The notes below the pieces were generated by a model. The model was given only the letters and a program-made list of their open reading frames with translations. It made no database searches and had not been told where the DNA came from. A stretch of 40,806 nucleotides of DNA from Alphaproteobacteria bacterium (GTDB lineage Bacteria > Pseudomonadota > Alphaproteobacteria > Rs-D84), in the NCBI GenBank assembly GCA_017520675.1, contig JAFXFG010000024.1, positions 1 through 40,806 of the forward strand. The letters run 5' to 3'. The first letter of the stretch is position 1; every line of letters begins with the position of its first letter. Below, piece after piece: positions 12,788 to 20,128 of the stretch. The position numbers and the translations under genes were made by a program.

Positions 12788-14866
12788 ATGACATACAATG
12801 AAATCAGACAGACCTTTTTAGACTATTTTAAATCCAAAGGACACCAGATTGTGCCATCTGCATCTTTGATACCGAATGACCCCAGTCTGTTGTTCACTGT
12901 TGCTGGAATGGTCCCATGGAAGGGGATATTACAGGGGACCGAGCCTGCATTTGCACCGCGCGTCGCAGATGTTCAAAAGTGCATTCGTGCCGGTGGCAAG
13001 CATAATGATTTAGAAGATGTTGGTTTTGATGGTCGTCATCACACTTTTTTCGAGATGCTAGGCAACTGGTCTTTTGGCGATTATTTCAAGGAACAAGCGA
13101 TTGAAATGTCGTGGGAATTATTGACCAAGGTTCTGGGGCTGGACCCCAATCGCATTGTTGTTACAACACATTACAGCGATGACGAAACCGTAAAAATCTG
13201 GAAACAGGTTGCCGGCAAAGACGCAATTTTATTGGGCGATAAAGACAATTGGTGGTCTGCTGGGGAAACAGGTCCATGTGGCCCATGTACTGAAATGCAC
13301 TATGATATGGGGGCGGATTTGGCTGGTGGACTACCTGGAACGCCAGACGAAGACGGTGGTCGTTATGTTGAAATCTGGAACGATGTATTTATGCAATATG
13401 ACAGGGATGCCAACGGTAACCTGACACCATTACCGCGCCAGAATGTTGATACTGGGGCGGGTTTGGAACGTTGGGCGGCTGTTATGCAGAATAAACTAGA
13501 CAATTATGATACAGATTTGTTTATGAACTTGAAACGCGCAGTCAGTGAAATCACAGGTGTTGCGGAAACGGCTGAAAATGTTGCCAGTTTCAAGGTCATC
13601 ACAGACCACCTGCGCAGTGTTGGTTTCGCGATTGCAGACGGTGTACTGCCATCAAACACAGACAGGGGCTATGTAATTCGTCGTATTTTGCGTCGTGCGA
13701 TGCGTCATGGTCAGATTTTGGGTCATCGTGGTGCATTGTTGTCTAAATTGTATCCTGCGTTGATAACAGAAATGGGTGCGGCGTATCCTGAACTTGAACG
13801 CGAACAGGCGCGCGTGGTTGAGATTATACAGAACGAAGAAAATTCATTTGCAGATATGTTGCAAAACGGTATGAAGTTGCTAGAAAATGAAATTCCAAAA
13901 CTAAACAATGGCATTTTACCTGGCGATATTGCGTTCAAGTTGTTTGACACTTATGGTTTTCCGTTGGATTTGACCCAAATGATTTTGCGCGACAAGAACA
14001 TAGAAGTTGATGTTGCCGGCTTTGAAAAATCGATGGCTGAACAGAAAGAACGTTCGCGCGCGAATACCAAGGGTACGCGTATATTCTGGGAATCTCAGAC
14101 GGATTTAGCCGACACAGACGACAGTGCAAAATACGCACCAATTGATATGGAATCGCGTGTTTTGTCGATTTTACGCAATGGGGAATTTGTTGCGACTGCC
14201 AACGCAGGGGACGAAGTTGAAATTGCGCTGGATAAAACTAATTTCTATGGCACCCAAGGCGGTCAGGTTGGCGACAGTGGCGAATTAAAAGTTGGTGAAA
14301 ACACAGTTATGTCAGTGGTTGAGGCTGCGCGTGTTGACAACATAGTAATTCACAAAGGTACATTGACTGCAGATATAAAAGTTGGCGACATTGTAAAACC
14401 TGTGATTAACGCGAACGTGCGTCAACAGACTGCGCGCGCCCACACTGCGACACATTTATTGCAATCGGCGCTTCGCGCGGTCTTGAACGAAGATGTTGAA
14501 CAGCGCGGTTCCAAGGTCAGTCCTGATTCCGTTCGCTTTGACTTTTCGTTTGGTCGCCCAATGACAGCCGAAGAAAAACAAGCGGTTGAAGATATGGTAA
14601 ATTCTTGGATTGCCTCTGATATACCTGTTTTGCACGAAGAAATGTCAATCAAAGACGCAACCGCGCGCGGTGCGATGGCATTGTTTGGCGAAAAGTATGG
14701 CGATACGGTCAAGGTCATAACAGCTGGCGATGTATCGTGTGAATTGTGCGGTGGTACACATGTTTATCACACTGGTGAAATCTTAAAAGCCAAGATAAAC
14801 AAGGAAAAATCCATCAGCAGTGGCATTCGTCGAATAACAATGTCTGTTGGGACCTTGGCAGAATAA
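12788..14866 (+). CDS. alaS: Alanyl-tRNA synthetase, lacking the C-Ala domain
   Basis: 692 residues. It charges tRNA-Ala with alanine. The N-terminal class II core is complete (RQTFLDYFKSKGH, FTVAGMVPWKGILQG, RAGGKHNDLEDVG, GRHHTFFEMLGNWSFGDYF), followed by the tRNA-recognition region (RRILRRAMRHG) and the editing domain with zinc ligands HTATH (His552, His556) and CELCGGTH (Cys654, His658). The protein stops about 34 residues after this motif. Family members are usually around 870-890 residues because of a coiled-coil plus C-Ala domain, missing here; a terminator follows at once, so this is not a frameshift. Nothing in the window encodes a separate C-Ala. Confidence 0.97.
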   Translation: MTYNEIRQTFLDYFKSKGHQIVPSASLIPNDPSLLFTVAGMVPWKGILQGTEPAFAPRVADVQKCIRAGGKHNDLEDVGFDGRHHTFFEMLGNWSFGDYFKEQAIEMSWELLTKVLGLDPNRIVVTTHYSDDETVKIWKQVAGKDAILLGDKDNWWSAGETGPCGPCTEMHYDMGADLAGGLPGTPDEDGGRYVEIWNDVFMQYDRDANGNLTPLPRQNVDTGAGLERWAAVMQNKLDNYDTDLFMNLKRAVSEITGVAETAENVASFKVITDHLRSVGFAIADGVLPSNTDRGYVIRRILRRAMRHGQILGHRGALLSKLYPALITEMGAAYPELEREQARVVEIIQNEENSFADMLQNGMKLLENEIPKLNNGILPGDIAFKLFDTYGFPLDLTQMILRDKNIEVDVAGFEKSMAEQKERSRANTKGTRIFWESQTDLADTDDSAKYAPIDMESRVLSILRNGEFVATANAGDEVEIALDKTNFYGTQGGQVGDSGELKVGENTVMSVVEAARVDNIVIHKGTLTADIKVGDIVKPVINANVRQQTARAHTATHLLQSALRAVLNEDVEQRGSKVSPDSVRFDFSFGRPMTAEEKQAVEDMVNSWIASDIPVLHEEMSIKDATARGAMALFGEKYGDTVKVITAGDVSCELCGGTHVYHTGEILKAKINKEKSISSGIRRITMSVGTLAE

Positions 14867-14870
14867 ATAA

Positions 14871-14903
14871 CAAACAGCGCAGCAAACCTGCGCTATTTGT
14901 TTG
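14871..14903 (+). terminator. alaS terminator
   Basis: CAAACA-GCGCAG-caaac-CTGCGC-TATTTGTTTG, starting five bases after the stop codon. Confidence 0.8.
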
Positions 14904-14924
14904 TTCGCCACCACCCACACCAAA

Positions 14925-15030
14925 CCACACCCCGAACTTTTAACAAAACCTGCATGCAACACAAAGTTTTAACAAGACTTGCCTGCAACACGAAGTTTTA
15001 ACGAAGTGTTGTCATACCCGCGCATCGCTC
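14925..15030. repeat. Shared repeat block, copy 1
   Basis: CACACCCCGAACTTTTAACA, then TGCAACACGAAGTTTTAACG and AAGTGTTGTCATACCCGCGC. The same run is found at 36263-36332; here an inner unit (TGCAACACRAAGTTTTAAC) is present twice. No coding content. This block is part of a gene-free, C-rich stretch from 14904 to 15562 made almost entirely of dispersed repeats. Confidence 0.7.
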
Positions 15031-15046
15031 CCGCCCCCCCTCTATT

Positions 15047-15090
15047 CGTCATTCCCGCGCAGGCGGGAATCCATTGCCCCGCAGGGACAT
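15047..15090. repeat. 44-bp palindromic repeat, copy 1
   Basis: CGTCATTCCCGCGCAGGCGGGAATCC is a palindrome (ATTCCCGC/GCGGGAAT), followed by ATTGCCCCGCAGGGACAT. The same 44-bp unit recurs at 15224, 36077, 36357, 40183, 40330 and 40463. Confidence 0.85.
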
Positions 15091-15223
15091 CTAAAACATT
15101 ATCATGCCCCCCACACATCATCACTTTCGTACATCGCCCCGCACTCACACACCCGTCATTCCCGTATCGCGCCCCATCCTCACACACCCGTCATACCCGT
15201 ATCAGACCCCGCCCCCCGTTCTT

Positions 15224-15267
15224 CGTCATACCCGCGCAGGCGGGTATCCATTGCCCCGCGGGGACAT
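15224..15267. repeat. 44-bp palindromic repeat, copy 2
   Basis: Same unit with compensating changes in the palindrome (ATACCCGC/GCGGGTAT). The stretch between copies 1 and 2 holds half-copies (CGTCATTCCCGTATCGCGCC and similar) without the right arm. Confidence 0.85.
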
Positions 15268-15368
15268 ATTTTTGTGAATTTTCCACACCCCGCAAAAATT
15301 GTAAATTAAGCTCTTGTCATCCTGTGGCTTTTTCGGGCCCCGCAAAAATTGCAAATTTTTAGCTCTTT

Positions 15369-15482
15369 GTCATCCTGTGGCTTGACCACAGGACCCAGGT
15401 GTATTCCTTTTTTTAAATTGGCACAACCTAGGTTCCATGGTCAAGCCATGGAATGACAATTTTTTTTACAAAAAAATTGTTA
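15369..15482. repeat. 114-bp compound palindromic repeat, copy 1
   Basis: Two palindromes in a row: GTCATCCTGTGGCTTGACCA CAGGA, and TTCCATGGTCAAGCCATGGA ATGAC, so the unit starts with GTCAT and ends with ATGAC. The tail CAATTTTTTTTAC/AAAAAAATTG is a third hairpin. A 113-bp copy lies at 36127-36239; truncated left ends occur at about 15317. Confidence 0.8.
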
Positions 15483-15562
15483 TAAGGAATGTAATAAAAA
15501 ACACCGGCGGGGAAGTGTGCCGGTGTGTTTTCTGTGTTGTTCACAGAAACTGTAACGAATAA

Positions 15563-16183
15563 CTATTCAGTTGTTGTTGTGGTTTCGCCCTCGCGGTCAA
15601 TTTTTTCCCAGCGATATGTTGCATTATCGCCAACAATATCAACCGTCAGAACGAATTTACCGGTTGAACCCTCTTGCTTAGGGTCTGGGATTGCTGCCAG
15701 TGCCGCGGCCTTGGCATCTTCGGCAATGCCCTTAATCGCGGTCAGCGCCGCCCCAACAGTTTCATAACCATCTGGCAATGTGCCGATTTTGGCATTTATA
15801 CCTTTTACGCCAAGATAGGTTTGGCCACTGTTTGAATCAGTCCAACCACCAGTTAGCGATTCCATTGAATGAAGAATGAAGCCTCCTACTAAACCAAAAG
15901 CCCCTCCAATGTCATTACTAACTTTATTTGGATCAAAAACATCTGCAAGTATTCCGATTGGAGCATCCCATAACATTTTTAAATAATCTATAGAATAACT
16001 TATTTGTGTATTTAATTCTGTAAAATCACTCTGATTTGCTTTCAAATCCAATGCGGTGGTGGTGGCATAGTTTTCCAGTGCTTCGTCCAAGAATCCGCGC
16101 GATACCAGTGCTGCATCCGCTGGCGCGCCAACCGCAAGTCCCAATATTGCGCTAAATAAACCTGTTGTTAAATATTTTCTCAT
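15563..16183 (-). CDS. Secreted protein with adhesin-like N-terminal segment
   Basis: 206 residues with a signal peptide (MRKYLTTGLFSAILGLAVGA, cleavage after about ADA at 24). The mature protein starts ALVSRGFLDEALENYATTTALDLKANQ, which resembles the repetitive helical stretches of tail-fibre or trimeric adhesin proteins. It then has a Gly/Phe-rich middle (GGAFGLVGGFILHSM) and ends with FVLTVDIVGDNATYRWEKID. No enzyme motif. TAG stop. The gene is preceded by a conserved leader of about 265 nt shared with the gene at 20129. GGGAG before the ATG. Role at the cell surface is inferred only from the signal peptide. Confidence 0.7.
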   Translation of the reverse strand: MRKYLTTGLFSAILGLAVGAPADAALVSRGFLDEALENYATTTALDLKANQSDFTELNTQISYSIDYLKMLWDAPIGILADVFDPNKVSNDIGGAFGLVGGFILHSMESLTGGWTDSNSGQTYLGVKGINAKIGTLPDGYETVGAALTAIKGIAEDAKAAALAAIPDPKQEGSTGKFVLTVDIVGDNATYRWEKIDREGETTTTTE

Positions 16184-16448
16184 TTTATTACTCCCGTTGT
16201 TGGTTTAAAAAATTAACCGCCATAGGAATAGCGGTCGGGGAGTTGGAAAATCATAACAACAATGACTCTGTCCGCTTTCGGGTTACCCCTGTTGTATGGC
16301 GGACAGCCCCCCGACCGCATCGGTCAGGGACAAATCAGGATTTCGATACAAATACAGGAAACAGCTGTCGGATTACGACACAATCAATATATTTGCATCG
16401 GTTGTTATAGGCTTTCCACAGCCCCGAACCAGATTCCCATCCAGTTCA
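16184..16448 (-). ncRNA. Conserved structured 5' leader, copy A
   Basis: Read leftward from a promoter TTTACA (16484-16479), 18-bp spacer, TATAGT (16460-16455). The leader shares long blocks with 19857-20128, for example TTGAACTGGATGGGAATCTG, TGTGTCGTAATCCGAC and AACTCCCCGACCGC. Helices: the minus-strand GCGGTCGGGG (complement of 16309-16318) pairs over 10 bp with CCCCGACCGC (complement of 16231-16240), enclosing TGTCCGC/GCGGACA (16299-16305 with 16269-16275). A second hairpin ACCGC/GCGGT followed by TTAATTTTTT overlaps the first, as in attenuators. No known family recognised. Confidence 0.6.
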
Positions 16449-16483
16449 ACTTTTACTATAACACAAATTAGGTTTTTTTGTAA

Positions 16484-16746
16484 ATAGAATTTTGGATTGG
16501 TCTTTGATGATTTTTATTGACTTGATTTTTGCCGATTTTGCACTATTATATATCTGTACCCAGAGAATGTACGAACATCACAGATGTTCAAATGGAATAA
16601 ATCCCTATGTCTTTATTGTTTATAATAAAATACCATGGGGTATTGGGTGTGCGACCCTCAGATTTACTGCGTATAAAGTTGCTTTACTTTATTGGCAATG
16701 AATTTGCAGGTCGCACAAGAACATTAACTATAAAAAAGGAAAATAA
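16484..16746 (+). promoter_or_regulatory. rnj upstream region with promoter and leader hairpins
   Basis: TTGATT (16522-16527), 16-bp spacer, TATTAT (16544-16549) is a possible promoter. The ~190-nt leader contains GAACATC-aca-GATGTTC (16573-16589) and a 9-bp inverted repeat TGTGCGACC/GGTCGCACA (16648-16656 with 16709-16717) enclosing 52 nt. A 13-codon frame starting ATGGGGTATTGG at 16635 lies inside. AAAAAGGAAAATAA precedes the rnj ATG. It could be a regulatory leader or a separate small RNA. Confidence 0.45.
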
Positions 16747-18543
16747 ATGGTAAAAGTAAGAGAAAAAAAGACCGCGCCTGTCAAAGAAAGTGCGCCAAAA
16801 TCGCCAAAAAAAATACAGGGTATGAATCGACACGAAACAGATGCCAACGATGACAAGATATATTTTATGGCGCTTGGCGGACTGGAACATATTGGTCAAA
16901 ATATGTATGTTTATAAATATCGCGGTAAATACTTGGTTGTTGATTGCGGTATGGGATTTCTTGACGAAGAAATCGGGGCAGGGGACGTTCAATACTGCGA
17001 CACTACCTGGCTGGAAAAGCGAAAAAAAGACGTTGTTGGTTTTATTGTTACTCATGGCCACGAAGATCACATTGGTGCATTAAAATATATCTGGCCAAAA
17101 TTCAGAAAGCCAATATATTGCACACGTTTCCCTGCGGAAATTTTGCGTCGCACATTTGCTGGGATTGAACTGGACTTTAATCCCCAGACCGACATTGTTG
17201 AATTTGACCACAATGGCGCGACATTGGACATTGCGCCTTTTGAAGTGGAAACATTTCATGTTACGCACTCGGTACCCGAAGCGCAAATGTTAATAATCAA
17301 AACCCCTGCGGGCAAGATTTTGCACACAGGCGACTGGACATTCAACGATGATATTCCAATCGAAGCCCCAACAAACTTTGCGCGCCTGTCTGAAATTGGT
17401 TCTGATCCGATGTTGCTGGCGTGTATGTGTGATTCAACAAATTCTTCGCGTCAGACTAAGCAGGTTACAGAAACACAAGTTCGTGAAACCTTGACTGAAA
17501 TTATGAAGAATGCCCCAGGTCGCGTATTTGTAACGGGCTATTCACGCAGTTTGGCGCGTATCAAAATGTTTGCTGAGGCTGCGCGTGCCGCCGGTCGTGT
17601 TGCTGCGATAAAAGAACGCAGTAATCCAAACCCAGTGCCATATGTTGGTCTGCCAGAATTTCGTGAAATGGGCATAAGTTTTGGTTATTTGAACAAAGAT
17701 GATGTCTATCTGCACAGCGAAATCAAAGACCTGCCTGCCGAAAAGCAAGCAATATTCTTGACAGGTTCTCAGGGTGAAAAGTTTGCGATGTTGACACGCC
17801 TGTGTCATGGTCAGGTCAAAGAATTAAAATTGCAACCGACAGACACTGTTGTTTTCAGTGCGATTATTATTCCTGGTCGTGAACAAGATGTTTCGTATTT
17901 GTATAATAAACTGGCGCGTATGGGGATTAAGACTCACACAATATTTGATACAGACAATGTTCATGCCAGTGGCCACGCAGGCCGTCCAGAACTGGAACAT
18001 TTTTATGATATGGTTCACCCCCAGGTGTCTGTACCAATGCATGGTGACTATATAAATGAAATGCTGAACGGCAAAATGGCGATGGAACGCGGTGGTGCAA
18101 AGCATATGATGGTCTTGCACAATGGCGAAATGTTGGCACTAAGCAATGGCAACGAACCCTATGTTGCCGAAACAATCGAAACCAGTTATGTCGTTATGGA
18201 GGGCGAAACAGAACGCAGTGCAGACGACCAAGTCTACAAGAACCGCAAAAAGATTGCGGCAAATGGTGCGGTATTTGTTACATTGCCTGTTGACAAGCGC
18301 GGTTTCCTAAAAGGCACGCCAGAGGTTTCCAGTGCTGGTATCTTTGAATCAGACGAAACTGGCTTTATGAAGCGTCAGATTCAAATTGAAATCACACGTG
18401 CGATTGATGGTTTGACCAAAACGGAACGCAAGGACAAAAACAATCTGGTTCGTGCGGTTCAGGTCGCATCGAACAAGGTTGTCCGCGCGGCACTTGGCGC
18501 AGACAAGAAACCGCAATACAGTGTTCACTTTGTGCAAAAATAA
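16747..18543 (+). CDS. rnj: Ribonuclease J
   Basis: 598 residues. A metallo-beta-lactamase/beta-CASP ribonuclease with 5'-3' exo- and endonuclease activity in mRNA decay and rRNA maturation. Visible: a basic N-terminal extension of about 35 residues, ALGGLEHIGQNMYVYKY, the zinc motif THGHEDHIG (His103, His105, Asp107, His108), FHVTHSVPEA, LHTGDWTFND, the beta-CASP segment VFVTGYSRSLARIK and FLTGSQGEKFAML, FSAIIIPGRE, VHASGHAGRPEL and VPMHGDY. A terminator follows directly. RNase J is standard in alphaproteobacteria, so no transfer is implied. Confidence 0.96.
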   Translation: MVKVREKKTAPVKESAPKSPKKIQGMNRHETDANDDKIYFMALGGLEHIGQNMYVYKYRGKYLVVDCGMGFLDEEIGAGDVQYCDTTWLEKRKKDVVGFIVTHGHEDHIGALKYIWPKFRKPIYCTRFPAEILRRTFAGIELDFNPQTDIVEFDHNGATLDIAPFEVETFHVTHSVPEAQMLIIKTPAGKILHTGDWTFNDDIPIEAPTNFARLSEIGSDPMLLACMCDSTNSSRQTKQVTETQVRETLTEIMKNAPGRVFVTGYSRSLARIKMFAEAARAAGRVAAIKERSNPNPVPYVGLPEFREMGISFGYLNKDDVYLHSEIKDLPAEKQAIFLTGSQGEKFAMLTRLCHGQVKELKLQPTDTVVFSAIIIPGREQDVSYLYNKLARMGIKTHTIFDTDNVHASGHAGRPELEHFYDMVHPQVSVPMHGDYINEMLNGKMAMERGGAKHMMVLHNGEMLALSNGNEPYVAETIETSYVVMEGETERSADDQVYKNRKKIAANGAVFVTLPVDKRGFLKGTPEVSSAGIFESDETGFMKRQIQIEITRAIDGLTKTERKDKNNLVRAVQVASNKVVRAALGADKKPQYSVHFVQK

Positions 18544-18546
18544 AAA

Positions 18547-18569
18547 ATCCGGCAATGCCGGATTTTTTT
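18547..18569 (+). terminator. rnj terminator
   Basis: AATCCGGC-aat-GCCGGATT followed by TTTTTAT, four bases after the stop. Confidence 0.9.
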
Positions 18570-18582
18570 ATTTCTCGTTCTT

Positions 18583-18604
18583 CGTCATACCCGCGCAGGG
18601 ACAT
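18583..18604. repeat. Deleted copy of the 44-bp palindromic repeat
   Basis: CGTCATACCCGCGCAGGGACAT is the 44-bp unit with its middle 22 bp removed. In full copies the missing part lies between two CGCAG direct repeats, so the deletion is the product expected from slippage or recombination between them. Confidence 0.75.
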
Positions 18605-18676
18605 TATTAAATCCCTTCCACTCAAAAGTTTTTTATGATTTTTGAAAAATAATATAGGCAACGCTATTTAAACGGA

Positions 18677-18705
18677 TTGACAATGTGTTTTATTTGTGTT
18701 ACTTA
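18677..18705 (+). promoter_or_regulatory. Promoter of the ACP-fusion gene
   Basis: TTGACA at 18677-18682, 17-bp spacer, TACTTA at 18700-18705; the ATG follows 31 bp later behind AAAAGGAT. Confidence 0.55.
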
Positions 18706-18736
18706 TTTGAGAAAATAATAACTAAAAGGATTTTTT

Positions 18737-19723
18737 ATGAATGATAAAGTAGAACAGGTTTTTTTAGAAACAGTGGCCAAGGTGGTGGTTAATGGGGATA
18801 TTGATTACGTTCTGGAAAATAAAGAAGAAGATCGTTTTCTTGAGGCCATAGGTGCGGAATCTCTGGACAATGTTAAGCTTGTGATGGCACTTGAAGACAC
18901 ATTTGATATAAATATTACAGATGAAGAACTAGAAGATTTTGTAAAAATGAGCTGTGATGAAATGTTACATATGCTAGAGTCAGCAGGCGCATCAGCAGAA
19001 TCTATGCGAAGAGCAAGAGCACAGAAAGAAACCCCAAAACCAGTTGCTGATAAGAAACATGCGCAGGAATCCTCAAATCCTGGTGCTGATAAGAAACAGG
19101 CGCAGAAATCCCCAAATCCTGGTGCTGATAAGAAACAAGTGCAGGAATCCCCAAAACCTGTTGCTGATAAGAAACAGGCGCCGGAATCCTCAAATCCTGG
19201 TGCTGATAAGAAACAGGCGCAAGAATCCTCAAATCCTGGTGCTGATAAGAAACAGGCGCATGAATCCCCAAATCCTGGTGCTGATAAGAAACAGGCGCCG
19301 GAATCCTCAAATCCTGGTGCTGATAAGAAACAGGCGCCGGAATCCTCAAATCCTGGTGCTGATAAGAAACAGGCGCAAGAATCCCAAAAAACGGTTGCTG
19401 ATAAGAAACAGGCGCAAGAATCCCAAAAACCAGTTGCTGATAAAGAACAAACACAGAAAATGGAATTTAAAACTATTTTACATAAGGCAGAAAATTTGGT
19501 TGCTTCGATAAAGTTGTTTGAATCAGCGCAGAATAACATAACTGCACCGTCAAAACAGCAACCTAAGCCTGCCATAGAATTGCGTACAATGAAAGACGGC
19601 AAGCCATACTGTGAATTGCTGGGCAAAAAATGCAACCGCCCAGAAAGACCAAATAACACAGGCAAGGTTTATTGTGAATTTATGAATTGCAGAATATATA
19701 ACAACTTCCAAAGACTGCGTTAA
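18737..19723 (+). CDS. Acyl-carrier-protein domain fused to a tandem-repeat linker and a Cys-rich tail
   Basis: 328 residues. Residues 1-80 are an acyl carrier protein fold: FLEAIGAESLDNVKLVMALEDTFDINI contains the phosphopantetheine-site Ser42 and the conserved helix II. Residues 104-241 are eleven copies of a 13-residue unit (ADKKQAQESSNPG and variants), charged and probably disordered. The last 60 residues (KPYCELLGKKCNRP, VYCEFMNCRIYNNF) have four to five Cys that could bind metal. Free ACPs are about 78 residues, so this architecture is unusual; I know of no described example. No signal peptide, no fatty-acid or polyketide gene nearby. Possibly a tethered ACP presenting acyl chains to a membrane or secretion partner; speculative. 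Confidence 0.8.
   Translation: MNDKVEQVFLETVAKVVVNGDIDYVLENKEEDRFLEAIGAESLDNVKLVMALEDTFDINITDEELEDFVKMSCDEMLHMLESAGASAESMRRARAQKETPKPVADKKHAQESSNPGADKKQAQKSPNPGADKKQVQESPKPVADKKQAPESSNPGADKKQAQESSNPGADKKQAHESPNPGADKKQAPESSNPGADKKQAPESSNPGADKKQAQESQKTVADKKQAQESQKPVADKEQTQKMEFKTILHKAENLVASIKLFESAQNNITAPSKQQPKPAIELRTMKDGKPYCELLGKKCNRPERPNNTGKVYCEFMNCRIYNNFQRLR
19046..19459 (+). repeat. 39-bp in-frame tandem repeat (VNTR)
   Basis: Ten full and one partial copies of GCTGATAAGAAACAGGCGCA plus AGAATCCTCAAATCCTGGT, with scattered base changes. The length is a multiple of three, so gain or loss of units keeps the frame; other frames are also open over this stretch by the same arithmetic. Confidence 0.95.
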
Positions 19724-19748
19724 TAAATCATTGTTGTTTTTATCACAC

Positions 19749-19776
19749 AAACACCCCATATTTATTGGGGTGTTTT
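19749..19776 (+). terminator. Terminator after the ACP-fusion gene
   Basis: ACACCCC-atatttatt-GGGGTGT followed by TTTGTTATT, about 28 bases after the stop. Confidence 0.85.
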
Positions 19777-19820
19777 GTTATTATTTACCTTTGTTTTTGT
19801 GATATAAAATAAAAATTATA

Positions 19821-19850
19821 TTTACAAAAAACAGCAAATTATGTTATAGT
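19821..19850 (+). promoter_or_regulatory. Promoter of leader B
   Basis: TTTACA (19821-19826), 18-bp spacer, TATAGT (19845-19850). The two hexamers and the spacer length are identical to those in front of leader A on the other strand at 16484-16455. Confidence 0.65.
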
Positions 19851-19856
19851 AAAATT

Positions 19857-20128
19857 GAACTGGATGGGAATCTGGTTCGGGGCTATCACAGGCCTTGGTT
19901 CACTCGGTGCAAATATGTAAATTGTGTCGTAATCCGACGGTATTTTCCTATATTTGCACTGTATCTTGATTAAACCCTGACGAAATGTCGGGGAGCTGTC
20001 CGCTATACAACAGGTGTTCTGCACTAAAAGCGGACAGGATCAATAGTGAACTGATTTGTGAACTCCCCGACCGCATTGATTTCCATTGCGGTTTCTTTTT
20101 TAGACAAACAATCAAATCGGGGGACATT
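19857..20128 (+). ncRNA. Conserved structured 5' leader, copy B
   Basis: About 272 nt between promoter and start codon. Helices: GTCGGGGAG (19987-19995) pairs over 9 bp with CTCCCCGAC (20063-20071), enclosing TGTCCGC/GCGGACA (19997-20003 with 20030-20036), whose loops differ between the two copies. Downstream, ACCGC (20070-20074) pairs with GCGGT (20088-20092) followed by TTCTTTTTT, an intrinsic-terminator shape that shares bases 20070-20071 with the first helix. The 5' half also has GTCG-taatc-CGAC. The parallel with copy A and the placement before another secreted-protein gene suggest one cis-regulatory RNA family. Confidence 0.6.

Noticed and set aside
15047-15267. Proteins on the repeat clusters with RRVSIAPQGH or PAQAGIHCPAGT stretches
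   Set aside because: These are translations of the 44-bp palindromic unit in several frames; no ribosome sites and no similarity outside the repeats.
19046-19459. Possible CRISPR array or long overlapping genes on the repeat stretch
   Set aside because: The 39-bp units are contiguous and have no spacers. Open frames in other phases and on the other strand (up to 286 codons) exist only because the unit length is a multiple of three without stops; they lack start signals and one reading is an implausible Cys/Phe-rich repeat.
19985-20128. Longer start for the Cys-rich protein at 20129
   Set aside because: The extra 48 codons would lie in the conserved leader, which is also present with different frame content upstream of the gene at 16183, and they would bury the signal peptide.
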